Below, piece by piece: positions 41,376-56,305 of a stretch of DNA of 64,000 nucleotides. Source of the DNA: Citrobacter amalonaticus (GTDB taxonomy: Bacteria > Pseudomonadota > Gammaproteobacteria > Enterobacterales > Enterobacteriaceae); NCBI RefSeq assembly GCF_018252635.1, contig NZ_JAGTXM010000001.1, positions 248,122 to 312,121 on the forward strand, read 5' to 3'. The notes beneath the pieces were generated by a model. It saw nothing but the letters and a program-made list of their open reading frames with translations, was not told the origin of the DNA and made no database searches. The translations under genes were made by a program, and so were the position numbers. The first letter of the stretch is position 1; each line of letters begins with the position of its first letter.

Positions 41376-42920
41376 TTAATTTTCAGCAGTAGCCGTTCGC
41401 CTCTTATCACGAGTGTTCGGCGTGGCGTCCCAGATTTCATTGTAGGCGAAGCCTGTGAGTGACTTAATGACGGCGCGAGTCTCTTCGTCGCAGTCTTCAC
41501 ATTTACCGCCGAGTTTGCGGCGAGCGACCTCTTTGATCAGGATTTTGTGCGTCTTTTGCGTCAGCTTAAAGCGGAACGTAGTGTAAAAGCTGACGGCCAG
41601 CAGGGCGGCGGTGACAAATATCATCAGGCCAATGATAGCGTGCAGCGCGCTGACGGGTTGCGAACCGCCGCCTTTAACAAAACCGCTCTCTTCCAGCACC
41701 ACGCCAATCAACATAATCGCCAGCGCGACGGTGCTTTTGCGGGTCAGCACCATCACCCCGGCAAAAATGCCTTCCCGGCGCTGACGGGTGACGATCTCAT
41801 CCACATCCGGAATAAAGCTATAGATGTTCCACGGGATGTAATACAACCCGGCTTTTGCCAGACCGAACAGGACAAATATCGCGGAAAAGAGCAGCGCCGG
41901 GAGCTGGATATCGCCCAGATAAAGGGTCAACAGACAGGCCAGAACAAAGAAAATGCTGCCATAGGAGAGGCGCAGCGCCGCGGAAGGCGTCATGTTGAGC
42001 TTATTCATCAGTAGCATAAAGCCGAACGTGCCGGGGACTGAGACAAATGCCGCGATGCTTAACAGGCCAGAAACCATTGCCGCATCCTGTTTTAATCCAT
42101 AGACCACGTAATAGGTAAATACCGAGCCAAAAACATCCAGTGCGGTGAATGAACAAATATAGATAAGAATATGCTGGCGAAAAATACGCAGTTTAAAGGC
42201 GGAAAAGAGATCCACAACCAAATACTTCAGGTGATTAAATAACCCTGTACTACGCTGTGTGTCCGGCGTGAATTCATATTCTTCTCGCACATCTTTTGCT
42301 TCCCAGGTTGTCGCCCAGGTGGTGAATACCGCAATACAATAGATAATCGCAAATACGATCCCGGTCAGGGTATAGGTTAATGAATTATCTTTACCCGTAT
42401 ATTGCATAATAATACCCGGAACGCAAACCGCTAAAAAACCGCCCAACTGTGAACACATCATGCGTACGCCAGAGAGGCGAGTTCGTTCGCTGAAGCGGTT
42501 GGTCATCTCTGCCGATAGCGTCTCCCAGGGAACCAGCACCATCGCTGAGAGCAACTCGACGGAAAGATACGTTCCCAGGTAATACCAGTAACTCATATCG
42601 GTAATCCACACCAACGCATAAAGAAACATGAGTGGAGCACTGATCAATAAAAAGAAGCGGCGACGGCCAAACTTTTTACCCAGCCAGGTGTTGCCGAAAT
42701 TATCGGTAATATAACCCATCACTGGGCTTAATATTGCATCGATGATACGTGCAATCGCAAATATAGAACCGGCTTCCAGTACAGACAGTCCACAGTAGGT
42801 GGTGTAAAAAAATAACAGCCAGGTGCCAATAACTGCGAATGCACCGCCACCAAATAAATCGGTTACGCCATAGCCAATCGCTACGCCGTAACCTACTCTA
42901 CGTTCAGTAGGTTTCGCCAT
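41376..42920 (-). CDS. GPH family (MFS) glycoside:cation symporter
   Basis: A 514-residue transporter of the glycoside-pentoside-hexuronide family (melibiose/YicJ/XylP type). Twelve membrane segments are expected; family marks are GYGVTDLFGGGAFAVIGTWLLFFYTTYCGL at the start, DAILSPVMGYITDNFGNTWLGKKFGRRR after segment 2, and SGVRMMCSQLGGF. It is the last gene of a minus-strand operon with four oxidoreductases, 69 bp after the last of them and with a REP element in the gap. I infer that it imports the glycoside or sugar acid those enzymes oxidise; the substrate is unknown. Confidence 0.87.
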   Translation of the reverse strand: MAKPTERRVGYGVAIGYGVTDLFGGGAFAVIGTWLLFFYTTYCGLSVLEAGSIFAIARIIDAILSPVMGYITDNFGNTWLGKKFGRRRFFLLISAPLMFLYALVWITDMSYWYYLGTYLSVELLSAMVLVPWETLSAEMTNRFSERTRLSGVRMMCSQLGGFLAVCVPGIIMQYTGKDNSLTYTLTGIVFAIIYCIAVFTTWATTWEAKDVREEYEFTPDTQRSTGLFNHLKYLVVDLFSAFKLRIFRQHILIYICSFTALDVFGSVFTYYVVYGLKQDAAMVSGLLSIAAFVSVPGTFGFMLLMNKLNMTPSAALRLSYGSIFFVLACLLTLYLGDIQLPALLFSAIFVLFGLAKAGLYYIPWNIYSFIPDVDEIVTRQRREGIFAGVMVLTRKSTVALAIMLIGVVLEESGFVKGGGSQPVSALHAIIGLMIFVTAALLAVSFYTTFRFKLTQKTHKILIKEVARRKLGGKCEDCDEETRAVIKSLTGFAYNEIWDATPNTRDKRRTATAEN

Positions 42921-42944
42921 ATCATTATTCCTGTAGGGTCATTT

Positions 42945-42972
42945 GATTGCCGGATTGCCTTATCCGGCCTGC
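42945..42972. repeat. REP element inside the dehydrogenase operon
   Basis: TTGCCGGATTGCCTTATCCGGCCTGC forms a REP palindrome between the fourth oxidoreductase gene and the transporter gene, where it could lower transporter expression relative to upstream genes. Confidence 0.75.
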
Positions 42973-42989
42973 ATTCACTTTCTGCGGGT

Positions 42990-44012
42990 TTATTTCTCCA
43001 GCGTTATCCAGGTCCGTAATTGCGAAGAACGATAAATAGCATCGACAATCTGCAATGATTTAGCGGCTTCGTGAATATTGCATACGTTTCCGGTGGTGGG
43101 ATGGTGAAGGGCGTAATAGAACTGACGGATCGCTTCACGATGGCCGACGCCCCAGTAACGTTTACCGCTGTCATCCGGGGAGGCGTCGCTTGCCAGCGGT
43201 CGCCGCGTCTCTCCGTTGATATGCCACAGCTCGCTTCCCTCAAGGAGCAATGTGCCTTTTTCGCCGTGGATTTCCAGCTGTAGCGGTGAGTTAGTGGCGT
43301 GGCAGTTGCTGGCATAAAACAGTCCACGCGCGCCGTTGCGAAAGGCAAAAGTCGCCATGGCGCTGTCCTCACCGTCAATGGTACTGGCAAGCCAGGTGCT
43401 ATCGACCACCCCCTTAACCCGCGTAACGCCTTCACCAAACCACTGCATCAGATCGAGCGTATGAATTGCCTGGTTTATCAGCAGACAGCCGCCTTCGGTG
43501 GCTGCTTTTCCGCGCCAGGGGCTGGCAGTGTAATAACTGTCGCCACGCGACCAGGTCAGCACCGCTTTCATTGCAAGCATCTTGCCGATGGTGCCCTCCT
43601 GTAACTGCTGCTTCATGGCGAGGCTGGTGGGATTGAGCCGGTTCTGATAACAGATCCCAAGCGTACCCCGCGCATGGGCGAGGGCCGTCTCGATTTCAGC
43701 CACGTCCAGCGCACGCATCACCGCCGGTTTTTCGCAGAACACATGTTTTCCTGCCGCCAGCGCGGCAAGGATCATCGGTTTATGCAGATAGTGCGGCGTA
43801 CAAATATGCACAACGTCGATCGCGTCATCCCAGAGCATTTCGCGATAGTCCTGATAAAAATGGCAATCATAAAGCGCCGCCAACTGCCGCCCTTTATTGA
43901 TGTCCGTTTCGGCAATTGCGCGCAGCCTGACGTTGGGTAACTGCTGCAACGCCTCCGCGTGGATGGTATGGATCGCACCGCCGCCGATAATGGCGGCATT
44001 CACTATTTTCAT
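42990..44012 (-). CDS. Gfo/Idh/MocA family oxidoreductase (fourth in operon)
   Basis: A 340-residue NAD(P)-dependent dehydrogenase of the Gfo/Idh/MocA family. The Rossmann motif is GGGAIH (10-15), the catalytic lysine is K95 in CEKP (93-96), and the proton-relay motif NQAIHTLD (180-187) supplies H184. Relatives act on inositols, glucosides or other sugars. ATG 44012, with GGGAGG just upstream, is preferred over the GTG at 44027. It starts 11 nt after the third oxidoreductase. Substrate unknown. Confidence 0.88.
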   Translation of the reverse strand: MKIVNAAIIGGGAIHTIHAEALQQLPNVRLRAIAETDINKGRQLAALYDCHFYQDYREMLWDDAIDVVHICTPHYLHKPMILAALAAGKHVFCEKPAVMRALDVAEIETALAHARGTLGICYQNRLNPTSLAMKQQLQEGTIGKMLAMKAVLTWSRGDSYYTASPWRGKAATEGGCLLINQAIHTLDLMQWFGEGVTRVKGVVDSTWLASTIDGEDSAMATFAFRNGARGLFYASNCHATNSPLQLEIHGEKGTLLLEGSELWHINGETRRPLASDASPDDSGKRYWGVGHREAIRQFYYALHHPTTGNVCNIHEAAKSLQIVDAIYRSSQLRTWITLEK

Positions 44013-44023
44013 GATGCCTCCCG

Positions 44024-45091
44024 TCACGCGCTTGCGTTTGCCCGCATCTGCGCCTTAACGCACAGTTCCGCCGCCTTAAACGCGTGTGCCTGCGTCATAG
44101 CGTTTTCGGTGCGCTGAATGCAGTCGAGAATGAACTGGCCAAAAAACGGGAAGCCCACTTTCCCGGCGACGGAATAGCGGAATTCGCCCTCTTTGTTGAC
44201 CAGATAGACCACATCCTGCTCACCACGAGTGAGATCGACATATTTGCGGATTTCGATATAACCCTCAGTGCCGAGCAGCGTCAGGCGGCCATCGCCCCAG
44301 GTCGAAAGACCGCCCGGCGTAAACCAGTCACAGCGAAAGTAGCCCGTTGCGCCGTTGTCTCCCGCCAGCATCGCGTCACCAAAATCTTCGAACTGTGGAT
44401 ACTGTGGGTGATTCACGTTGCGTACCTGGCTTGCCACAATGCGCGCGTCACTGTTGCCGGTATAGAACAGAAACTGCTCGATCTGGTGGCTGCCAATATC
44501 ACAGAGGATGCCGCCGAAATAGCGCCGTTCGTAAAACCAGTCCGGACGACCGTCGCCTTCACGGTGCGGGCCGGTACCAAGCGTTTGTATAACCCGGCCA
44601 ATCGCGCCCTGCCTGATCAGCTCACCTGCGAAGACGGCGCTTTCCACATGCAGACGTTCGCTGTAGTAGACCGCGTATTTACGCCCGGTTTTGGCCACCA
44701 TCGCTTTGGCGTCTTCCAGTTGTTCCAGCGTGGTTAACGGCGCTTTGTCGGTGAAATAGTCTTTCCCGGCGGCCATCACCTTCAGCCCCAGCGGACAACG
44801 TTCGGAAGGGATCGCCGCGCTGGCGACCAGGTCTACCGTTGCGTCATTGAGGATCGTCTCCAGCGAATCGGCAACCTGCGCCTGCGGATACTGCTGTAAA
44901 AAGCTCGCCACTTTTGCCGGGTCCGGGTCATACACCCATTTCAGCGTCGCACCGGCCTCAATCAACCCATTGCACATGCCGTAGATATGGCCGTGATCGA
45001 GAGTCGCTGCGGCAATGATAAATTCGCCAGGCTTGACGACCGGCTGAGGTTTGCCGGTCGGGGCGTAGTGCATTCCGTCATGCTTGTTCAT
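44024..45091 (-). CDS. Divergent Gfo/Idh/MocA family oxidoreductase (third in operon)
   Basis: A 355-residue member of the Gfo/Idh/MocA family with an atypical cofactor end. Instead of a clean GxGxxG there is [12 protein letters not shown] (27-38), and the usual EKP is TDKAP with K116, so the catalytic lysine is kept but its context differs. The distal motif is [10 protein letters not shown] (197-206) with H202. A 20-residue extension precedes the Rossmann fold. It may handle a different cofactor or substrate from its three neighbours, for example reduce a keto product. Its start overlaps the previous gene by 4 nt. Confidence 0.85.
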   Translation of the reverse strand: MNKHDGMHYAPTGKPQPVVKPGEFIIAAATLDHGHIYGMCNGLIEAGATLKWVYDPDPAKVASFLQQYPQAQVADSLETILNDATVDLVASAAIPSERCPLGLKVMAAGKDYFTDKAPLTTLEQLEDAKAMVAKTGRKYAVYYSERLHVESAVFAGELIRQGAIGRVIQTLGTGPHREGDGRPDWFYERRYFGGILCDIGSHQIEQFLFYTGNSDARIVASQVRNVNHPQYPQFEDFGDAMLAGDNGATGYFRCDWFTPGGLSTWGDGRLTLLGTEGYIEIRKYVDLTRGEQDVVYLVNKEGEFRYSVAGKVGFPFFGQFILDCIQRTENAMTQAHAFKAAELCVKAQMRANASA

Positions 45092-46272
45092 TCTTCTGCT
45101 CCTGAATCTAAGTCTTTACCCAGTGGGATCGCGCCGGCTTCTGCGAAATTGCTCACTGAGGCGGATTTCTGATAAAAATGCGGCGCGTTGTGCAGCAGGC
45201 CGCCCGTGCGATAAAACACGTCGTCACGCTGAACAGGCAACGTCACCACCGTACGGGTAATCGCCGATTTGTAGATTGCGGTGATCAGTTCCAGCGATCG
45301 TTTGCCCTGTTCGCCATCTACCAGCGGCGCGACCTGCTGTTCAATGGCGGTTAACACGTTGTCGATTTGCCCGGTATGTAGCGTCCATTGCAGAGCTGGG
45401 GTGGCGTGGAACTGCGCCGTCAGGCTGTTTTCGCGCGCATTATCGTTTTCTGCCTGTGGGAAACCATTGTCTGCGGACTGGCTGGCGAATACTTTCCACG
45501 GCGCGGAAATGCGCGCCTTTTCGCCCTGAATCACAATTTTCTGTTCTTCACCGTGGTGCACCACAGAGGCCGTCAGTTGGGTCAGCGCGCCGTTGGAGTA
45601 GCGGAAGATAGCGGCGCTGAGATCTTCCACTTCCGCATTGTCGTGGGCGATGTTGGTCATCATCGCGACGACTTCATGGGGAAAGCCAAGCATCCACTGG
45701 ATGGCGTCAATATGGTGCACCGCGTGGTTGAGCGTGCAGCCGCCGCCTTCTTTCTCCCACGTTCCACGCCACCACAGGTCGTAGTAGCAGTGTCCGCGCC
45801 ACCAGAAGGAATCCACCTGAGCGTGACAAATCTTGCCCGCAAGGCCAGAATCCACCGCCGCTTTCAAACGCCAGAAGGCATCGGTAAAACGGTTTTGGGC
45901 GATGACCGACAGGATGTTGCCGCTGGCCTGCTGTGTGGCAATCATCGCGTCGCACTCTTCCAGCGATGCTGCCATCGGTTTCTCGCAGAGGACATGTTTA
46001 CCGTCGTTCAGGGCAGCGATAGCGATGTCCGCGTGGACGTAAGGCGGCGTACAGACATCCACCAAATCAACCGCCATCCCGCTCTCCAGCATTGCCTGAT
46101 GGCTGGCGTAAATCTGGGCGTCGTGTAGCCCGTAACGCGTTTTTTTCTCTACAGCTTTTTCGGGAAAAATATCCACCAGGGCGACAATCCGACAGCGTTC
46201 AGGAAATGCCTGATAGGCCTGAATGTGCTGATGAGAGATATTCCCCGTTCCGACAATTGCGATGTTCAGCAT
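45088..46272 (-). CDS. Gfo/Idh/MocA family oxidoreductase (second in operon)
   Basis: A 394-residue dehydrogenase with Rossmann motif GTGNIS (8-13), catalytic K98 in CEKP (96-99), and LNHAVHHID (181-189) with H186 or H187. The central DSFWWRGHCYYDLWWRG segment (near 154-170) is rich in aromatic residues, as expected for a sugar-binding cleft. GGGGAG precedes the ATG; the gap from the first oxidoreductase is 15 nt. Substrate unknown. Confidence 0.88.
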   Translation of the reverse strand: MLNIAIVGTGNISHQHIQAYQAFPERCRIVALVDIFPEKAVEKKTRYGLHDAQIYASHQAMLESGMAVDLVDVCTPPYVHADIAIAALNDGKHVLCEKPMAASLEECDAMIATQQASGNILSVIAQNRFTDAFWRLKAAVDSGLAGKICHAQVDSFWWRGHCYYDLWWRGTWEKEGGGCTLNHAVHHIDAIQWMLGFPHEVVAMMTNIAHDNAEVEDLSAAIFRYSNGALTQLTASVVHHGEEQKIVIQGEKARISAPWKVFASQSADNGFPQAENDNARENSLTAQFHATPALQWTLHTGQIDNVLTAIEQQVAPLVDGEQGKRSLELITAIYKSAITRTVVTLPVQRDDVFYRTGGLLHNAPHFYQKSASVSNFAEAGAIPLGKDLDSGAEE

Positions 46273-46287
46273 GATCTCTCCCCGCGG

Positions 46288-47442
46288 TTACCAGGTCCCG
46301 GAGGCGTCCAGCGTGCGGCTGGCGACCGTTTTTTCGACCGATGACGCCACGTGTTCCTGCAACAACTGGTAGTAGCGCTGCTCGTCAATCGGCAGCGTGA
46401 CCCAGTCGTCGGTCCAGGTGGAGAGATGCATCGCATTGGATAGCGTCAGGCCGTGAATGCCCTCCTGACCGGGGGCGATGAGTGGTTCGCCATGCAGGAT
46501 GGCAGCGGTGAAATTGCGGGTAATGACTACGTGTTCGCTGCACTCCGGGGCGGTGGGGAGGGTCACTTCCCAGCACTCCGGCTCGCCGAAGCCGTTTTGC
46601 CAGCGGGCATTAAATTCCGTTTCGGATTCGCGTAACCGCCAAAAGCGCAGGCGGCCCTCTTCGACGACGACTTTGCCGCGATCGCCGACAATTTCCAGAC
46701 GGTTCGTGCCTGGCGCTTCAGCGGTGGTGGTGATGAAGACCCCCGTCGCCCCATTCGCGTACTCGGCATACGCCGTCACCTCGTTTTCAACTTCAATCTG
46801 CCGATGTTTGCCGAACTGGCAGAAGGCGCGCATTCGCACGGGCATACCGACCAGCCATTGCCAGAGGTCGAGCTGGTGCGGATCCTGGTTCAGCAATACA
46901 CCGCCCCCTTCGCCTTTCCAGGTTGCGCGCCAGCCGCCGGAGTTGTAGTAGCTCTGTGAGCGATACCAGTTAGTGATGATCCAGTTAGAGCGGCGCAGTT
47001 CGCCGAGTTCGCCGCTGTCGATCAGGTCTTTCACCTTCTGATACAGCGGGTTAGGCCGTTGGTTGTACATCATGCTGAAGACTACGTCGCACTGGCGGGC
47101 GCAGGCGTTCATCTCCTTAACCTGAGCGGTGTAGACGCCGGCGGGTTTCTCACAAAGCGTATGGATGCCAAGGCGCATCGCCATTATTGAGAGCGGAGGG
47201 TGATCGTAATGCGGTGTGGCGACAATCACCGCGTCGATCAGCCCGCTTTTGAGCATCTCGTTTGCATCGGTGAACAGTGCAACAGACTCGCCAACAAGCT
47301 GGCGAATTGCGCTCTGCTTGTCAGGGTTGTTGTCGCAGACGGCGGTCAAACAGGCTTCATCGACCATACCTGCCAGCAGATAACGGGCGTGAACCGTACC
47401 AATGTTACCCACGCCAATAATGCCAAAACGTACTTTTTTCAT
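46288..47442 (-). CDS. Gfo/Idh/MocA family oxidoreductase (first in operon)
   Basis: A 384-residue dehydrogenase, promoter-proximal in the operon. Rossmann motif GVGNIG (10-15), catalytic K99 in CEKP (97-100), and LNQDPHQLD (184-192) with H189. The aromatic segment TNWYRSQSYYNSGGWRATW (near 157-175) parallels that of the second enzyme. It is divergent from a LacI-type regulator across 190 bp, so the operon is probably induced by its substrate. The family suggests oxidation of a sugar hydroxyl by NAD(P); the exact sugar is unknown. Confidence 0.88.
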   Translation of the reverse strand: MKKVRFGIIGVGNIGTVHARYLLAGMVDEACLTAVCDNNPDKQSAIRQLVGESVALFTDANEMLKSGLIDAVIVATPHYDHPPLSIMAMRLGIHTLCEKPAGVYTAQVKEMNACARQCDVVFSMMYNQRPNPLYQKVKDLIDSGELGELRRSNWIITNWYRSQSYYNSGGWRATWKGEGGGVLLNQDPHQLDLWQWLVGMPVRMRAFCQFGKHRQIEVENEVTAYAEYANGATGVFITTTAEAPGTNRLEIVGDRGKVVVEEGRLRFWRLRESETEFNARWQNGFGEPECWEVTLPTAPECSEHVVITRNFTAAILHGEPLIAPGQEGIHGLTLSNAMHLSTWTDDWVTLPIDEQRYYQLLQEHVASSVEKTVASRTLDASGTW

Positions 47443-47632
47443 GTCGTGCCTTATTCAGGTGAAATGAGGAATAGCTGGAACATAAGAAACGGCAGAAAAC
47501 CCCACAACGGGATTTTGTGAGAGTGCTTGCAGGACGCAAAAGAAGTTAGCGTGCTAATGATAAAGCTGTTTTAGAATCAACTACGTAGGACTGCAAAAAT
47601 TTGCAAAGATAGATTGCGAGCGAGGTCACACA
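47443..47632. promoter_or_regulatory. Divergent control region of the dehydrogenase operon and its LacI-type regulator
   Basis: Three dyads stand out: TTAGCGTGCTAA (47546-47557), resembling LacI-family operators; CTACGTAG (47581-47588); and TGCAAAAATTTGCA (47592-47605), 28 bp before the regulator start codon. Any of them may be the operator. No gene is visible. Confidence 0.5.
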
Positions 47633-48688
47633 ATGTCGGGCAAGCTTAAAATGGACGAAATCGCTGCCTTAACGGGCTTCTCTGTAAGTACCGTTTCGCG
47701 GGTGCTGAGCGGAAAGGCCTACACCAGCGGCAAGGCGCGTGAGGCGATTGTGAAATGCGCGCGACAGTTGGGCGTACTCGACTCGCTCGCCAGCGGGCGA
47801 CTGTTGATTAACGGCATCGCCGTCTTTGCTCCGCAGCGCACGTTCACGCCTCAGGGGGATGCTTTTTACCTTGAAGTGACGCGCGGAATTGCAGAAGCGG
47901 TCGCTTCACACGATGTCTGGGTTAGCTATTGCGGCCTGGATGAGCAGCGCGCGAATATCAAAACCTTTCTGGAAAAAGCCAACCATAAAAACATCAATGC
48001 CCTCATCCTGATCGGGATTGACGATCCGACGATCCATAAGCTCGCGCTGTCGCTGGACAAGCCCTGCGTGCTGATCAACTCGCAGGATCGGGAGGGACGG
48101 CTGGATTCGGTATCGCCCGATCACTGGGCTATCGGCAATCGGGCGACGCAGTATCTGTTTGAGCAGGGGTTCCGGCGCGTTCTTCACGTCACCAGCCTGC
48201 GTCGGGAGACACTCTACTGGCGACTGGAAGGGATTAAACAGATCTACCGGCAGTACCAGATCCCGTTTGATACCCAACGCGATCTGCTGGTGACGGAGGG
48301 ATTCTCTGAGGAGGAGGCGGAGCAGGCGGCAGGCGAATGGCTGCGCGATACGCCGCGTCACGACTGGCCGGAAGTGATTTTCTGCGCTGGCGCGTTGATG
48401 TCCGCCGGTATTTTGCGCGTACTGAACGCTCACGGGGTACGCGTGCCTGAGGATATGTCGCTGATGACCACCGGCGTCCAGGAAATGGAGGCCCGCATCC
48501 TGGCGACAGTGAGCAGTATTACTATTCCCTGTCGGGCGCTGGGCGTAGAGGCGGTGCATCTGCTGCAACACCGTCTGAACCGACCTTGCGCGCCGGTATT
48601 TAATCTGCTGCTGAAGGGGATGCTTTCACAAAAGGGCACGGTTGCCAGCGCCACGCGGCATGCGGCCCGCGTGACGGTGGAGCGTTGA
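47633..48688 (+). CDS. LacI family transcriptional regulator
   Basis: A 351-residue regulator with the LacI helix-turn-helix at residues 7-30 (MDEIAALTGFSVSTVSRVLSG) and a periplasmic-binding-like sensor domain (about 60-340). The hinge region is DSLASGRLLINGIAV, near residues 50-64. It is divergent from the four-dehydrogenase operon and most likely represses it, with the imported sugar or an oxidised derivative as inducer. Its TGA ends 2 nt before the msrA stop codon on the opposite strand. Confidence 0.9.
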   Translation: MSGKLKMDEIAALTGFSVSTVSRVLSGKAYTSGKAREAIVKCARQLGVLDSLASGRLLINGIAVFAPQRTFTPQGDAFYLEVTRGIAEAVASHDVWVSYCGLDEQRANIKTFLEKANHKNINALILIGIDDPTIHKLALSLDKPCVLINSQDREGRLDSVSPDHWAIGNRATQYLFEQGFRRVLHVTSLRRETLYWRLEGIKQIYRQYQIPFDTQRDLLVTEGFSEEEAEQAAGEWLRDTPRHDWPEVIFCAGALMSAGILRVLNAHGVRVPEDMSLMTTGVQEMEARILATVSSITIPCRALGVEAVHLLQHRLNRPCAPVFNLLLKGMLSQKGTVASATRHAARVTVER

Positions 48689-48690
48689 TG

Positions 48691-49329
48691 TTATGCGTCA
48701 GGGGGTAAACAGACGCCAATCCCGCCGATACCGCAGTAGCCGTACGGGTTTTTGTGCAGATACTGCTGGTGGTCGTCCTCAGCGTAATAGAACGGCGTCG
48801 CGTTGCTGATTTCGGTGGTGATGGTACGCTCGTCTCCCGCCGCGTTCATCGCTGCCTGAAAACGCTCAAAACTGGCGCGCGCGGCGCTATCCTGTTCGGG
48901 AGTTAGTGGATAAATGGCCGAACGATACTGGGTGCCGTGGTCATTGCCCTGGCGCATCCCTTGTGCCGGATCGTGGTTTTCCCAGAAAACCTGTAGCAGT
49001 TGTTCGTAGGTGATAACCGACGGGTCGTACACCACGCGTACCGCTTCTGCATGACCGGTTTCACCGGAGCAGACTTCCCGGTAAGTGGGGTTTGGCGTGT
49101 AACCGCCGGTGTAGCCTGCCGCGGTGCTGTACACGCCTGGCAGTTGCCAGAACAGCCGTTCTACCCCCCAGAAACAACCCATCGCGAATATCGCGATTTC
49201 CATCCCCTCCGGGACGTTGGTCATCGAGTGATCGTTGACGGCATGCAGCGTCGCCACGGGCATCGGGGTATTGCGCCCAGGTAATGCATCCGACGGTGAA
49301 ATCAGATGCTTTTTGTCAAATAAACTCAT
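48691..49329 (-). CDS. msrA: Peptide methionine (S)-S-oxide reductase
   Basis: MsrA reduces the S epimer of methionine sulfoxide, repairing oxidised proteins with thioredoxin. The 212-residue enzyme has the catalytic motif GCFWGVE with C52, and recycling cysteines C199 and C207 in the Gly-rich tail [14 protein letters not shown] 49329 gives the E. coli length. The gene converges with the LacI-type regulator with only 2 nt between stops. Confidence 0.97.
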   Translation of the reverse strand: MSLFDKKHLISPSDALPGRNTPMPVATLHAVNDHSMTNVPEGMEIAIFAMGCFWGVERLFWQLPGVYSTAAGYTGGYTPNPTYREVCSGETGHAEAVRVVYDPSVITYEQLLQVFWENHDPAQGMRQGNDHGTQYRSAIYPLTPEQDSAARASFERFQAAMNAAGDERTITTEISNATPFYYAEDDHQQYLHKNPYGYCGIGGIGVCLPPDA

Positions 49330-49524
49330 GGTGCCGTTCTCCCGAAAATCAGTAATTGGGGTTAAGGTTGTAACAAGACGCGTATTTGCACACAATAACC
49401 GTTACGAATACGTCTACAGTAAACATAAGAAATATTTGGGGTGACGTCTGTTTTTCAATCCCAGTTGTTGGGTTTTTGTTAAGCCGTGGATCGGCAGGAT
49501 GATTTTTTCCAGGGGTGGAAATAA

Positions 49525-55049
<5,525 letters not shown>

Positions 55050-55051
55050 CA

Positions 55052-55396
55052 ATGCGAATATTTGTCTACGGCAGTTTACGAACCAAACAAGGCAACAGCC
55101 ACTGGATGACCAACGCCCAGTTGCTGGGCAATTACAGTATCGATAACTACCAGTTGTACAGTCTGGGCCACTATCCAGGCGCAGTTCCGGGGAACGGAAC
55201 GGTACACGGTGAGGTTTATCGTATTGATAATGCCACGCTGGCTGAGCTGGATGCGTTGCGCACCCGCGGTGGTGAATACGCACGCCAGTTGATCCAGACG
55301 CCGTACGGCAGTGCATGGATGTACGTGTACCAGCGCCCGGTGGATGGATTAACGCTGATCGAAAGCGGTAACTGGTTAGACAGAGACCAGTACTGA
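55052..55396 (+). CDS. ytfP: Gamma-glutamylcyclotransferase family protein YtfP
   Basis: A 114-residue protein (E. coli 113) of the AIG2/gamma-glutamylcyclotransferase-like family. The N-terminal VYGSLR motif (5-10) forms the small-molecule pocket and E75 in GGEYARQ sits where the catalytic acid is expected. Natural substrate is not established. Third gene of tamA-tamB-ytfP, ended by a terminator. Confidence 0.94.
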   Translation: MRIFVYGSLRTKQGNSHWMTNAQLLGNYSIDNYQLYSLGHYPGAVPGNGTVHGEVYRIDNATLAELDALRTRGGEYARQLIQTPYGSAWMYVYQRPVDGLTLIESGNWLDRDQY

Positions 55397-55402
55397 GATA
55401 AA

Positions 55403-55430
55403 CGCGCCACCTTCGGGTGGCGTTGTTTTA
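55403..55430 (+). terminator. Rho-independent terminator after ytfP
   Basis: CGCCACC (55405-55411), a stable TTCG tetraloop and GGTGGCG (55416-55422), followed by TTGTTTTA. Confidence 0.9.
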
Positions 55431-55501
55431 AGCATGGCCACACACCTTCCAGGAGTTAGCTTTGCTGTATTCTTTATCGCCTTTCTTCAAAACGCAGGCA
55501 T

Positions 55502-55543
55502 AAAAAAACCCTTACTAACCGGTACCCGGCGTTCAGGGTTTTC
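55502..55543 (-). terminator. Terminator after ppa
   Basis: AAACCCT (55506-55512) and AGGGTTT (55535-55541) enclose an inner GGTACC-centred stem; seven A residues at 55502-55508 supply the T-tract on the minus strand. Confidence 0.75.
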
Positions 55544-55557
55544 AGCGTTCAGCGAAC

Positions 55558-56088
55558 TTATTTCTTCGCGGCGCGCTCGAAGGAGGCAACGATTTCAGCT
55601 TTCGCCGCTTCTGCGTTGTCCCAACCGTCCACTTTCACCCACTTACCTTTTTCGAGATCTTTGTAGTGCTCGAAGAAGTGCGTGATCTGTGCTTTCAGCA
55701 GTTCCGGCAGGTCGTTCACATCTTTGATGTGATCGTACTCTTTGCTCAGTTTGGTGTGCGGTACAGCAACCAGTTTCGCATCTTCACCGGATTCGTCGGT
55801 CATTTTCAGAACGCCAACCGGACGGCAACGGATAACGGAGCCTGGCTCCAGTGGGTACGGGGTCGGGACCAGAACGTCAACCGGGTCACCGTCCAGAGAC
55901 AGGGTGTGGTTGATGTAACCGTAGTTGCACGGATAGAACATCGCGGTGGACATGAAGCGGTCAACGAACAGTGCGCCGCTCTCTTTGTCGACTTCGTATT
56001 TGATCGGATCGGCGTTCGCCGGGATCTCGATAACCACGTAGATATCTTCCGGCAGATCTTTACCGGCCGGGACGTTGAGTAAGCTCAT
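55558..56088 (-). CDS. ppa: Inorganic pyrophosphatase
   Basis: Ppa hydrolyses pyrophosphate to phosphate, driving biosynthetic reactions forward; it is a hexameric, Mg-dependent, essential cytosolic enzyme. The 176-residue protein contains the family signature [10 protein letters not shown] with metal ligands D66, D68 and D71 (counting Met). GGAAACAG precedes the ATG at 56088; length equals E. coli. No chpSB toxin-antitoxin genes lie between ytfP and ppa, unlike E. coli K-12. Confidence 0.97.
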   Translation of the reverse strand: MSLLNVPAGKDLPEDIYVVIEIPANADPIKYEVDKESGALFVDRFMSTAMFYPCNYGYINHTLSLDGDPVDVLVPTPYPLEPGSVIRCRPVGVLKMTDESGEDAKLVAVPHTKLSKEYDHIKDVNDLPELLKAQITHFFEHYKDLEKGKWVKVDGWDNAEAAKAEIVASFERAAKK

Positions 56089-56250
56089 GTCTGTTTCCTT
56101 TAACTGTGTCGTAAACAAGTGGCGAGTATTATAGCGATCTCACGCCGAATGTCTCCGCCTGATTTCGATTTCAATCGCCTCGTACCTGCCTTTTCAGACC
56201 ACTCGCATGACAGGAAAATCCATATCTTCAGCCGCTTTTTTCATAGTGAA

Positions 56251-56266
56251 ATGGAAGCGATTACAA
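56251..56266 (+). promoter_or_regulatory. GalR/GalS-like operator upstream of ytfQ
   Basis: ATGGAAGCGATTACAA matches the GalR/GalS operator pattern GTGGAANCGNTTNCAC at every defined inner position and differs only at the two end bases. Its centre is about 90 bp upstream of the predicted ytfQ transcription start. Galactose-type control of a galactofuranose importer is plausible. Confidence 0.55.
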
Positions 56267-56305
56267 ACTTGTGATTAACGTTCTATTTACTTTTTTGAAG
56301 TGTGA

